Virus record (IMG/VR): IMGVR_UViG_3300007539_000203
Location: 1-24,695 of that record
Source of the DNA: a virus
Reading direction: 5' to 3' (one strand)
Length of the DNA stretch: 24,695 nucleotides
In this document: in pieces, positions 14,901 to 22,635 of the stretch
Numbering within the stretch: position 1 is the stretch's first letter
How the letters are laid out: every line of letters begins with the position of its first letter
Program-made: the position numbers and the translations under genes
Notes under the pieces: model-generated
What the model saw: only the letters and a program-made list of their open reading frames with translations
Databases searched by the model: none
Told to the model about the DNA's origin: nothing

Positions 14901-15701
14901 ATCTGGCTTCATAAAAGAATTAGGTATTTGAACCGCAAAAATATTTGATTTACCACCATCAAATCTAAATGCTTTACCTGCATTCTCTAAGTCTTTTTCA
15001 ATTTTGATAATATCAGCACCATCAGCAATACTAAGATCACGATAATGCGATTGCATAAGCTTATTATCAATATAGTTACCAAAGTTTTTTGCGCCTTCTT
15101 CATCTAGGAAAGCACCTGTTTTTTGAAAGTAGCCTTGCTGAAGCTCTTGTTGCCCTGCCTCAAGTGCTTCTTCTTCGGTCATTGTACCTAAGTACTGACC
15201 TCTTTTGTCTAGCTTTGCTAGTTGTTCTTGACGAAGTCTATTAGCAGTTTCTTGAGTAAGGCTAAAAGTTGTAGGGTCAGTCGGATCAAGAGCTAATGCC
15301 GCCTCTTCAGGCGACATGCTATCAAATCCCTCTACTGTCCTTTGCCTTGGACGGTCTGCTACTGTACCAAGAACTCTTTCTTCTCCAGGAACAGCAAGAC
15401 CTTTTATTGCAGGTTGATCTGATTCAGGTAAGTTAACTTGTTGACCTGCAAGCTCAGCTAGCTCAGCTTCTGGTTGTACTGCAAATTCATCCCCTGTCGG
15501 AGCCATTGGTACTCTGCGTTGCAGTTCTTCTGCTGGAAGAGAAATAGAGCTTCTTTCTGATAACTCATCACCAAGATTTATTGCTTTTTGTTTTCCTTCT
15601 TCAGAAAGCCCTGCTTGTTTTCTTTTTTCTGCTTGTATTTTTGCAAAAGTTTCTTGCCGCAAAGTAGAGGCTATATTTGTGGCTGATAGTTTCCCTGCCA
15701 T
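11928..15701 (-). CDS. Divergent single-subunit RNA polymerase in the virion operon (probable virion RNA polymerase)
   Basis: A 1257-aa protein whose position suggests an ejected internal virion protein. From residue ~600 it carries single-subunit RNAP motifs in order. YYGYTAINNSSRMMISN with R632 corresponds to the T7 DxxGR region, followed by NYQADKVARFL like NPQGNDxxxxLL. Motif A is KAEVDGNSNGAV (D800). Motif B is KELLKIPIMTSIYG, where K870, K874, M878 and Y882 keep the exact four-residue steps of T7 R627, K631, M635 and Y639. NATQNIDA leads to motif C, MQVYDAFMGD (D1073). R-to-A, A-to-B and B-to-C distances are 168, 74 and 199 residues. Residues 1-600 are unrecognised and may handle packaging, ejection or promoter binding. 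Its start follows the previous stop by one base, with GGGAG six bases upstream. N4 vRNAP is the closest known concept. Packaging is inference. Confidence 0.85.
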   Translation of the reverse strand: MAGKLSATNIASTLRQETFAKIQAEKRKQAGLSEEGKQKAINLGDELSERSSISLPAEELQRRVPMAPTGDEFAVQPEAELAELAGQQVNLPESDQPAIKGLAVPGEERVLGTVADRPRQRTVEGFDSMSPEEAALALDPTDPTTFSLTQETANRLRQEQLAKLDKRGQYLGTMTEEEALEAGQQELQQGYFQKTGAFLDEEGAKNFGNYIDNKLMQSHYRDLSIADGADIIKIEKDLENAGKAFRFDGGKSNIFAVQIPNSFMKPDEIGNVARAQDIIRQNADTFQYIVKSTDKLGMAENDADPNSEIKSAFGATAYLAVLMELGNRLNLQSTEIDKVASERLHDNAMDRTVFGRAVADRIEQMLFHSGDIDASSFTGEIKGPGYKSRLTSDEKDVLGQVILQGFADSPMFNWINTIAVPDPSGNKKPKYTYVVSDAGAHQVPRLRRALLKELGLKGHERPVSLVPTAEGILISESGYTQNEITRQVVPNRLTKKVKEGISALSKVAHTISPHKVTLFAGVMASATMNNTGLFAKYTKQDPKYLEDKTNELYERFLFDFDNGVLSLGKFFPQGYRPTRQEVEKKLRDEAFNQARRIQQIHYNLRAETLADGANRIGTSFYYGYTAINNSSRMMISNTELNYQADKVARFLVDGAQPVKFRKGSGSTLEKGFFGVLARSLVEKADKKLPADQIALFNSQRAMFDNMAADVMNYMDRVGGVAKQMDLPDDPASALQTAIQQGLVPSLEESLSTTTLNHLDKMGKDGFYFALDALYELGRYNRIDPTSPNQEFITRVKAEVDGNSNGAVIQAMQMGLINILSRGGVIYSSADDLEQDIRDEVFDSIEQNVMAGYGQKEQELVANIKAAGKRKELLKIPIMTSIYGKDPNLHEDTAEEFYVTNRTMFANFERDEAVKFLQDQIAFGLKHRLGGAFEHGKIMSRVGYAFNFANQINQTEGANGYLIQSGGWERVETGAEIIQLAEDFRKQPGVQRAGEPLRQSTMTVGLARNIPSAQAKADARRLRDNSRSNPGTGSKLRNQMAVNATQNIDATIAQATVAEVGKRRNGQLMMQVYDAFMGDAATFADLRDTANKQFKIVNKKYNMVRKEVEAFNDLIKSVKKEVERKTKNGTGFDIGMQGEYRMIGEFITKPRTAIENSFTIIGDERFGTAAEGSAQKEMDDKKKNAYDKVATIAQYDTSFNLRFPPQHHIVSPKVFLRMFLDSIEALQIRQDLEKFEKKVRNNKAVAEEMMNEFINQFS

Positions 15702-15702
15702 A

Positions 15703-18700
15703 TTAATCTCCCATACTATGTAATTTATCGTTAATCCAGTTTCTTCCTACTGGTGTTGTACCTACTCCAGGGATAAGCTTCAGAGTATGGTTAACAGCTC
15801 TTTCAGTTTCACCTTGGCCTAATGCTTGGATTGCTTTAACACCTGTCCCTATGTTTCTAAGTGTTGGTGAACCGCCTACTGTTTCACCAAAGAGACGCTC
15901 AACAAGACCTTGATCTCTGCTTTCGTACATCGGCAAACCCATCTGAAGAACACGTTCACCTGTACCTAATAGACCTGCTGATTGTATTGCCCTTTGAAGC
16001 AATTGATAGTCATTAAGATAGGGTGTAGAACCACCAAACTTAATAAAATCTTTAAGCCATTGAGATGCACCTGCAAATGCCATTAAAGTTACTACCATTG
16101 CAAACGTGTTATACTGCATACGAGGACTACCTTTAGCAACATAATCTTTCCATAAACGAGGAATAATATTAGCTGTAAAGGTAGACAAAAAGCCATTAAA
16201 CTGTACTATAAGCTGAAAACGAGGATCTTGAAAGAACAAAGGTCTGTTGTATGCTTGGGGGTTTTGAACACGATCGTTAACAAAATACCAAATAGCAGTG
16301 TTTAATTGATCATCAATAAACCGTGAATCTGCATTAATATCACCATCGTAGTCGTCATCCATGTATGCATCAAACATTTTTTGATTGCCATTATATTTAT
16401 TAAATACACCGACAACACCTTCAACGTCCATACCAAGATTTCTTAATTGTAAATATACATCAAGTTTTTCTTGGCTTAACGAGTTAATATCAATATTACC
16501 GTTTTCATCGAGGTTAGCGGCAAGCATACGAATTCTGTCACTAATAAAGCTAGTAGCTAATGCTGCAGATATACAACGTTGAAAATTAGTAATGCCAGCA
16601 ATACCTACCCATTTATAAAAGTTCTTTTGCCACCACGCAGTAGTGATATCTGTTTCACCCATACCAAGACGAGTTGCAACTCCTGCTGAGTCTCTTAGAT
16701 GACCTATTTTAGTCAAACGTTTTTGTGCTTTGTTATCAATATGCGCACGAGGAACATTAAACAATGAGCCATGTATTTCCATAGCACTAACATTTTGCAT
16801 AATGTTTTTAAGCTCACCCGTAGCAGCAACTACAGCATTACGAACATCTCGCATATCTTTAGCTTGCCACACTGCCATCACAAATTCAGGGACTGAACTA
16901 ATCATAGCTAATGGAAGACCAACCATTGCAGAATAAAAGGCCGCTTGACGCTGCATAAACGCAAGCTTTCTGTTTTTAATAGGATTATAATTCCCTGTAC
17001 CAGCATCAATAATATTTTTAGTAAAGTAAGCAACATGGTTTAATGTTTCATCACTAACCCCATCTTTCCTAGCTTCGTTAAGAAGATAATCAATATGTTT
17101 ACCGCCTGCACCAAAGTAAGTTGTATAAGCATAATACTTAGCTGTTTCACCTACTGAGTTTAATGCATTCTGAATTATATCAGTATTAGCAAACTCTTCA
17201 AACCCAGGAACAGAAGCTAAGTCAAGACCTTCTTTAGTACGTCCAGGAACATACTCAACTCCTTCTACTATAGAAAAGTCTGTAGCATTTTCATTATTGC
17301 TTACTCTATTATATAAGTCATCTAATGCTACTTTGTTTTCAGGCTTACCATAATCAGTATTTTCTTGCATCCACTTGTACCAAGCTTCACGATTGTTTCT
17401 TACTTTTTTCCAATCAAAAACACCACGATTAAGCCAACCTGCTCTATCAAAATCAAGACCTTTACCTCGTTCTAAACGGCTTGCATCTTGATTAGTATAT
17501 GCCATATTACGATATTCAAACTCTTTTTCGTTTAGCATATCAAGTTCTTTAATAGTTTCAACAATGGCATCCATATAAGTTACTAAATCGTTGTCTAACT
17601 GAGTACCTTTTGGAATAGTATAAGATACAATTTCACCTGTACTTTGATCTCTAGTAAATTGAAGTTTAGGATATGCTCGCCTAATCATATCCGATATACG
17701 ATTAGAATTAGTAAGGTTATCTTTAAATCCAAATCGTTTGAATACACCAATAGGATCAAAAATAGCAGATAACTCACCTTTAATTGCTGACTCTTCAGCT
17801 TGAACATCTCTACCATTATAAAGCTTACCAAATGGTTGACCAACCAACGCATAAAGTTTTCTTAATGCAGAAGAAAGTCTGAGATCTTCAGGACGAAAAG
17901 CAGAAGTTGCAGCTGTTCGAGTTAACTCAGGATACTTAGTTGGGTCTTTAAGCTTATCCATAAAAGTGCCTCTAGCAGTTTTACCTGCTCCAGCTCTTTG
18001 TTTAGTAATGCTTTGAGAGGAAGTCATCTCATACCCTTCAGTATTTACACTTGTTTCTACGACAATATCTGCAACAGAAGTTCGTTGATCATTAAAGTCA
18101 ATCATTATTTTATCATAAGGATTTACTTTACTAATATCGCCTAGCATATAGCCTTTCTGCATAGCATAGCGATCACCAGCTTCAACAGTAGCACCAGCTA
18201 CCCCTAATCCACCACCAATAGTGCCTCCTGCAATACCAGCTTGTAGCAGTAAATTAGTAAATTCATTAGGATTAAAGTTTTCTTTAAATCGACCTTCTGA
18301 CATAGCTGCAGACGCAGAATAACCAAGCCCTTCCTGTGCCATTTCAGTTATGCCTTCTGCAAGAAAACCTCTTCCTGAAGCTTTAAGAAGCTCACGCATA
18401 ATTTGGCTATTATTAATATTATCTGCTGCAAAATTGTTAAGCCCACTAATTAGAGCTTTTGTTTCTGCTTTTGTAGCCTCTAATACCAGCTTTCTTGCTT
18501 GTGTTTCTGTTACGCCTTTTGTAGCAACAATACCTTTTATTAATTCCTCTCTACCTGCTTTTGTAAGCAAGTCAGAAGGCTTCATAAAAGTACTCATGGC
18601 AAGACGATCAAGAACAGCCATTGCTGTACCTGCCATGATCGAACCTACTGCTTCAGCACGACCTTTTTTCCCTTCAATGTCATTCCAAACTTGACCTGCA

Positions 18701-19749
18701 TAAGATGCACCAGTAGAGCTATAAGCAATAACTGCAGATGCACCACCAGTTACAGGTGCAAGTAAACCACCAGCAACAAGAGTAGTCATATAAGGCGCAG
18801 ACATAGCAGTGTTATTAATCATAAAGTCGAGACCATCCCAGATGCTATCAACATCCCGATAATCAAGGTTACGAATAATAGGAGCAGAAAGCAAATCAGC
18901 TTTAGCATCATCTACTTTATTGCGACCCCATGTTTCTATTTGTTCGCTACCTAGAGTAACGCCAATCAACTCTGCAAAACCTGCAAGGCCAGCTCCCATG
19001 CCACGCCAACCTTGATTCCAAGCTTCAGTAGTTTGATTATAAGCAACACCTTCTTTAGTTCTGTCTTGCGCTCTAAAGTCAATCCCTGAAAAAGGAATAC
19101 TTCGCATGTCATAGTTAGCGTCTAGTGCATAACTCATTGCAGTACGATAATCTTTTTCGTTTGCTAAATTAAGACCTTGTTGCAATGCAATTGTTTGAAC
19201 TACACCATCAAGATATTCTTGTTCATTAATTGCATTATCTTTAAATTGAAGTGGTTGATTTTGTATTTCAGAAAGCTCATCAGCAATAATATGATCAAAC
19301 TCACCTTTAGCCCCTATTTCTTTAAGGAACTTACCACGTTCAGCCGCTTGCAATCCTTCTTTATCTGTAAAAAGATTAATATCAACTGCACCAGATTTAT
19401 AAAGAGCATTAGTAAGGTCATTACCGTCTTTATCAAGGAGCTTTACTCGCTCACGACCAAATGAATCAGTATAACCTGAAAATTCAATATTATTAAATCC
19501 GCCTTCTGCTACAATTTTTTCAACTGCACGCTGGGTTTCTTCACCACCGAGTTGTCCTGCTTTAAATCGAGGTAGATCTTCATCATCTTTAAATACTTTT
19601 TGTGTTTCAGGAGCGTTATAACCCTGAATACGATAAGACTTATCACCATCAGTAAACGTATCAGCGTCTATCCAACGATAAGACTTACCATCTGCACCTT
19701 TAAAAGTGCTTTCTACGGCTTCGTTATCACCGCCTAATAGTCCAGCCAT
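15703..19749 (-). CDS. Giant ejection-type protein with N-terminal staphylococcal-nuclease domain, 1348 aa
   Basis: Start ATG 19749 is chosen because AGGAGG lies about seven bases upstream; a longer frame reaching 19788 would run into a terminator. Residues ~15-150 match the SNase/thermonuclease fold: IDADTF (D30), YRIQGYNAPET (R40, N45, E48) and DSFGRERVKL (R99). SNase Arg35, Glu43 and Arg87 equivalents are present; the calcium-ligand Asp40 is Asn45. Hydrophobic helices appear near 317-345, 369-385, 504-523, 939-963 and 1215-1231, suggesting membrane insertion as for T7 ejection proteins (gp16 is 1318 aa). It lies between the transglycosylase and RNAP genes. It may form the ejection channel and carry a nuclease; the nuclease target is unknown. 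Confidence 0.8.
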   Translation of the reverse strand: MAGLLGGDNEAVESTFKGADGKSYRWIDADTFTDGDKSYRIQGYNAPETQKVFKDDEDLPRFKAGQLGGEETQRAVEKIVAEGGFNNIEFSGYTDSFGRERVKLLDKDGNDLTNALYKSGAVDINLFTDKEGLQAAERGKFLKEIGAKGEFDHIIADELSEIQNQPLQFKDNAINEQEYLDGVVQTIALQQGLNLANEKDYRTAMSYALDANYDMRSIPFSGIDFRAQDRTKEGVAYNQTTEAWNQGWRGMGAGLAGFAELIGVTLGSEQIETWGRNKVDDAKADLLSAPIIRNLDYRDVDSIWDGLDFMINNTAMSAPYMTTLVAGGLLAPVTGGASAVIAYSSTGASYAGQVWNDIEGKKGRAEAVGSIMAGTAMAVLDRLAMSTFMKPSDLLTKAGREELIKGIVATKGVTETQARKLVLEATKAETKALISGLNNFAADNINNSQIMRELLKASGRGFLAEGITEMAQEGLGYSASAAMSEGRFKENFNPNEFTNLLLQAGIAGGTIGGGLGVAGATVEAGDRYAMQKGYMLGDISKVNPYDKIMIDFNDQRTSVADIVVETSVNTEGYEMTSSQSITKQRAGAGKTARGTFMDKLKDPTKYPELTRTAATSAFRPEDLRLSSALRKLYALVGQPFGKLYNGRDVQAEESAIKGELSAIFDPIGVFKRFGFKDNLTNSNRISDMIRRAYPKLQFTRDQSTGEIVSYTIPKGTQLDNDLVTYMDAIVETIKELDMLNEKEFEYRNMAYTNQDASRLERGKGLDFDRAGWLNRGVFDWKKVRNNREAWYKWMQENTDYGKPENKVALDDLYNRVSNNENATDFSIVEGVEYVPGRTKEGLDLASVPGFEEFANTDIIQNALNSVGETAKYYAYTTYFGAGGKHIDYLLNEARKDGVSDETLNHVAYFTKNIIDAGTGNYNPIKNRKLAFMQRQAAFYSAMVGLPLAMISSVPEFVMAVWQAKDMRDVRNAVVAATGELKNIMQNVSAMEIHGSLFNVPRAHIDNKAQKRLTKIGHLRDSAGVATRLGMGETDITTAWWQKNFYKWVGIAGITNFQRCISAALATSFISDRIRMLAANLDENGNIDINSLSQEKLDVYLQLRNLGMDVEGVVGVFNKYNGNQKMFDAYMDDDYDGDINADSRFIDDQLNTAIWYFVNDRVQNPQAYNRPLFFQDPRFQLIVQFNGFLSTFTANIIPRLWKDYVAKGSPRMQYNTFAMVVTLMAFAGASQWLKDFIKFGGSTPYLNDYQLLQRAIQSAGLLGTGERVLQMGLPMYESRDQGLVERLFGETVGGSPTLRNIGTGVKAIQALGQGETERAVNHTLKLIPGVGTTPVGRNWINDKLHSMGD

Positions 19750-19763
19750 ATTGAACCTCCTGT

Positions 19764-19819
19764 TAAATAAAAAATCCCTAGAGATCACTCCCCTATAAGG
19801 GTGTTTTAATCTCTAGGGA
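19764..19819 (-). terminator. Intrinsic terminator or processing hairpin inside the virion operon
   Basis: Reading the - strand, TCCCTAGAGAT (19819-19809) pairs perfectly with ATCTCTAGGGA (19785-19775), followed at once by six T. A smaller inner hairpin (CACCC/GGGGAGTG) fills the loop. It starts eight bases after the stop of the transglycosylase gene and ends just before the AGGAGG of the nuclease-domain gene, leaving no room for a promoter. Partial termination or mRNA processing is likely. Confidence 0.85.
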
Positions 19820-19826
19820 ATATTAG

Positions 19827-22634
19827 TTATAGCTTAAAGTGATCAGATAATTTTTGAATTTCATCAAGGGAAGTATTTGCTAACCAAAGAGAAAAAGCAG
19901 TTTCATCTTTTCCTTCAGCACGATTAGTCCAATCTTCTCTTGGTACGATCTTTTTAATACCAATACTTTCAGCTAAAGCATCTGCAGCAACTTTATCTAC
20001 AGGTACTCTGTTAAAGACTTCTTCAACAATCTTCCAATTTTCTTGATAAGCTACGTCATAGCCATCTTCATATGGATTCATATTAGTGCTTTGACTAATC
20101 TTTTTATCTAGTTTAGCCATTGATTTAGTACTAATACCATTAAGGAAAGCACTATTAATCCCCGTTAATGGAATTACCATTTCAGATTGTACGTATGCTG
20201 CAATATCTGTAGGCACAGGTGTACCTTCTCGTTTTGCTTTTGCAACATCTGCCATAAACTTATCTACTACTTCTGCAAATTGAATTCTGGTACGCTCTGC
20301 TTCGTTAATACCGACACCATGTTTGCGTACATAATCATTAAACTCGGCATTAAGTTGAGTAGCTAGCTTAACAGGTAATGGATCTATTTGAAATTCATCA
20401 GTGCTAAAATTCTTTCTAGATCTTTCTAGCATATCTGAAAAATAAGAACGATTAGCAGCAGCTCCCATAGTCTTTTCATCCCAGGGTTGAATATATTTAC
20501 CTAGTACTGAAACAGGAACATAACCATTAGGATAACCTAATTGTTCGGCTTCATTTAATTTAACATATTCAATGCCATCATCATCTTTATAAGTATTAAC
20601 TCTACCTTTACCAATAAAGTTTACACTTCCAGAAACTTCTTTAATAACTGTCCCTTTAGTTGACTTAGGTACAAGATCATTTGGATCTAAAGTCTCCATA
20701 AACTTCTGAGCAGATGCTGCAGTGTAGTTATCGAGATTACTCTTAGCCAAATCAAATCTACGTTCTTCTAGTTTAGCTTCTGCTGCTTTTTTATCTTTAG
20801 CTGCTTGGTCTACTCTAGTTACATATTGTTTCATTGAATAGTTAAGAGAGCTACCATGATCGTAACCCAATGCACGAGAACCAACATAGTTAATAACCAT
20901 ACGTGCTAATTCAGGTCCACTAAACATATCTTTAAATGCTTCAGCAAACCAACCTTTAGCAGTATTTAGTTGTTCATCAAACTTAGATTTCTCTTCAGAA
21001 TTATCATCAAGACTAGCAAGATAATTATTGATAGAAGCATCGCCTTCAGGAGTTATCTCATTAACAGGACCAAGCTGTTTAATAACACCTTCTGCTGCTT
21101 TCTTTTGTGACTCTAAATCTACCGTATCTATCTCATATTCTGGAATAGCCTCTGGTTTATCAAACTTACCTGTTTCAGTATTATAGGTTTGTGCCTTTGC
21201 AGTTGCTTCTGCTGCTTCTGTTACTTTAGCACTTACTTCTGAAGCATGTTGTTGTTGTATTTGCTGTGCTTCTTTTAAGCTTTGAGTTGCTTCTTGATGT
21301 GCAGCAACTAGCTCTGGAGATACAGGAATACCCTTACTTTGGTTTTCATTAATCCTGTTTGCTAGCGTATCAACCTTTGCTTGACGGTCAGTAACTCTAT
21401 TTTCATTGAGATTTGCTATGACTTTATCTTGGTCAGGTAATAAGTCCAATACATTAGGGTTAGGGACTCCAGGAGCATCTACAGGTACTGGTAAGCCAAT
21501 AAACTCACCAGGATATTTAAGCGCACGTTCAGCTTGTTCGTCCTTAATAATAGTAGACTCTGTTCCAAATAGTTTATTCCCTACTGGTTCTCCAGGAGCG
21601 TCTTCAGGTACAGGTACTCCGAATGACTCTAGTGGATACATAAGGAATCTTTTCATTTGTGGAGAAAGAAAACCTTCTTCATCAGGCTTTGGAACTGATG
21701 CTGCTTGCATTTTAGGAACAGATGCTTCTGCCGCTGAAATAGGGTTTAATGCAGATAGTATTTTACCAGCATAAGATTGACCTCTTTCACCAAGTGTTTC
21801 TGTACCTTCTTTTGCTTTACGAACATTACCAGCCCCTGAATGATACGCTGTCAAGACCTCTTCTTGAGTAAAGTCTGGATTTTCTCTAGCAATTGCTGTA
21901 AGATAATCTTTAGCAAATTGACGAGACTTATCAGGATCTCTAATGTCTTCGATAGCAAGTGGAGTAACACCCATTCCAGGTTTTGCGGCAGTAGAAGGCA
22001 TAATTTGATAAGCGCCCATAGCACCAGCTTCAGATGTTGCATCAACGTCACCTCCTGATTCAACCATTTTAAGACTATCCAATAAATCATCTGTCAACCA
22101 TGAAGGAACGTTTGTACCTTCTTGGGCATAGATGGGTCCACCTTTTGAGTTATACAAAGAACTAAAGTCAAACGTATCTCTGTCTTGTTTAGTTGGTTTG
22201 CTACTTTCTAACTTACCAAGATATCTACGGCCACCACCTGTTCCAACACGCTTAGTGAATTGACCAATGCTACCATCGGGCATTCTTCGATACTCAATTC
22301 CTGGAGGTGCTTGTGGCATAGTTATACTGTCTAAAGCATCTTGGAAAAACCCAGTAATACCGCCTTCACCTTTATATTCAGGAATAGTACCACCTTGTGC
22401 CTGTTGTATGGCTCGTCCTTCATTGTTTATTTCTTCAAGTAATGGTTCATACTTTCGAGTAGCTTCTGCATTGATAACAAATTCTCCTGGAGTTAACCAA
22501 GCAGGTACTGTGTCTGGACCTTTAGGTTCTCCTGGATGATCGTATTCAGGTGTCTGCATAGGAGGCACATCATAGAATTCTACGGACATTTCATTACCGT
22601 AGCGATCTTTCCGCATAAAACTTTTTAAATGCAT
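19827..22634 (-). CDS. Virion protein with lytic transglycosylase domain, 935 aa
   Basis: Residues ~178-297 form an SLT-type lytic transglycosylase: SLKMVESGGD (catalytic E192), EAGAMGAYQIMPSTA and VLTAYHSGAGNVRKA. It would cut peptidoglycan locally during DNA entry, the role of T7 gp16's N-terminal domain. Residues 43-73 have the phage-typical segment VPAWLTPGEFVINAEATRKY followed by EPLLEEINNEG. Residues ~326-407 are two imperfect copies of a Pro-rich unit, and ~405-490 look coiled-coil. The C-terminal ~350 residues are unrecognised. The ribosome site AGGAGA lies in the last codons of the preceding gene, one base separating stop from start. A terminator follows the stop codon. Confidence 0.86.
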   Translation of the reverse strand: MHLKSFMRKDRYGNEMSVEFYDVPPMQTPEYDHPGEPKGPDTVPAWLTPGEFVINAEATRKYEPLLEEINNEGRAIQQAQGGTIPEYKGEGGITGFFQDALDSITMPQAPPGIEYRRMPDGSIGQFTKRVGTGGGRRYLGKLESSKPTKQDRDTFDFSSLYNSKGGPIYAQEGTNVPSWLTDDLLDSLKMVESGGDVDATSEAGAMGAYQIMPSTAAKPGMGVTPLAIEDIRDPDKSRQFAKDYLTAIARENPDFTQEEVLTAYHSGAGNVRKAKEGTETLGERGQSYAGKILSALNPISAAEASVPKMQAASVPKPDEEGFLSPQMKRFLMYPLESFGVPVPEDAPGEPVGNKLFGTESTIIKDEQAERALKYPGEFIGLPVPVDAPGVPNPNVLDLLPDQDKVIANLNENRVTDRQAKVDTLANRINENQSKGIPVSPELVAAHQEATQSLKEAQQIQQQHASEVSAKVTEAAEATAKAQTYNTETGKFDKPEAIPEYEIDTVDLESQKKAAEGVIKQLGPVNEITPEGDASINNYLASLDDNSEEKSKFDEQLNTAKGWFAEAFKDMFSGPELARMVINYVGSRALGYDHGSSLNYSMKQYVTRVDQAAKDKKAAEAKLEERRFDLAKSNLDNYTAASAQKFMETLDPNDLVPKSTKGTVIKEVSGSVNFIGKGRVNTYKDDDGIEYVKLNEAEQLGYPNGYVPVSVLGKYIQPWDEKTMGAAANRSYFSDMLERSRKNFSTDEFQIDPLPVKLATQLNAEFNDYVRKHGVGINEAERTRIQFAEVVDKFMADVAKAKREGTPVPTDIAAYVQSEMVIPLTGINSAFLNGISTKSMAKLDKKISQSTNMNPYEDGYDVAYQENWKIVEEVFNRVPVDKVAADALAESIGIKKIVPREDWTNRAEGKDETAFSLWLANTSLDEIQKLSDHFKL
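21414..21659 (-). repeat. Two-copy tandem repeat within the transglycosylase protein
   Basis: Residues about 326-366 and 367-407 of the 935-aa protein align as two ~41-residue copies. Core 1 is YPLESFGVPVPEDAPGEP and core 2 is YPGEFIGLPVPVDAPGVP, with Q-x-x-R-x-L-x before each. DNA identity is lower than protein similarity, so the duplication is old. It probably forms a Pro-rich linker or binding site. Confidence 0.7.
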
Positions 22635-22635
22635 A

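Noticed and set aside
11928-15701. Reading the 1257-aa protein only as a gp15/gp16-like internal virion protein
   Set aside because: Operon position fits, but four ordered RNAP motifs with correct residue steps are too specific to be chance; virion location and polymerase identity are compatible.
9496-15701. The second RNAP as a recent duplicate or broken copy of the T7-like RNAP
   Set aside because: Outside the motifs the two proteins look unrelated, the 1257-aa frame is intact, and its catalytic residues are kept.
18350-18694. A 114-codon + strand open frame opposite the nuclease-domain gene
   Set aside because: Antisense shadow with repetitive Ala/Ser/Leu composition and no translation signals.
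19750-19788. N-terminal extension of the nuclease-domain protein starting at 19788
   Set aside because: The extra 13 codons would be translated from the terminator hairpin, and the AGGAGG site points to the ATG at 19749.
21406-21774. A 122-codon + strand open frame opposite the transglycosylase gene
   Set aside because: Antisense to a well-supported gene, no ribosome site; Ser/Gly/Thr-rich composition mirrors the Pro/Ala-rich codons of the real gene.
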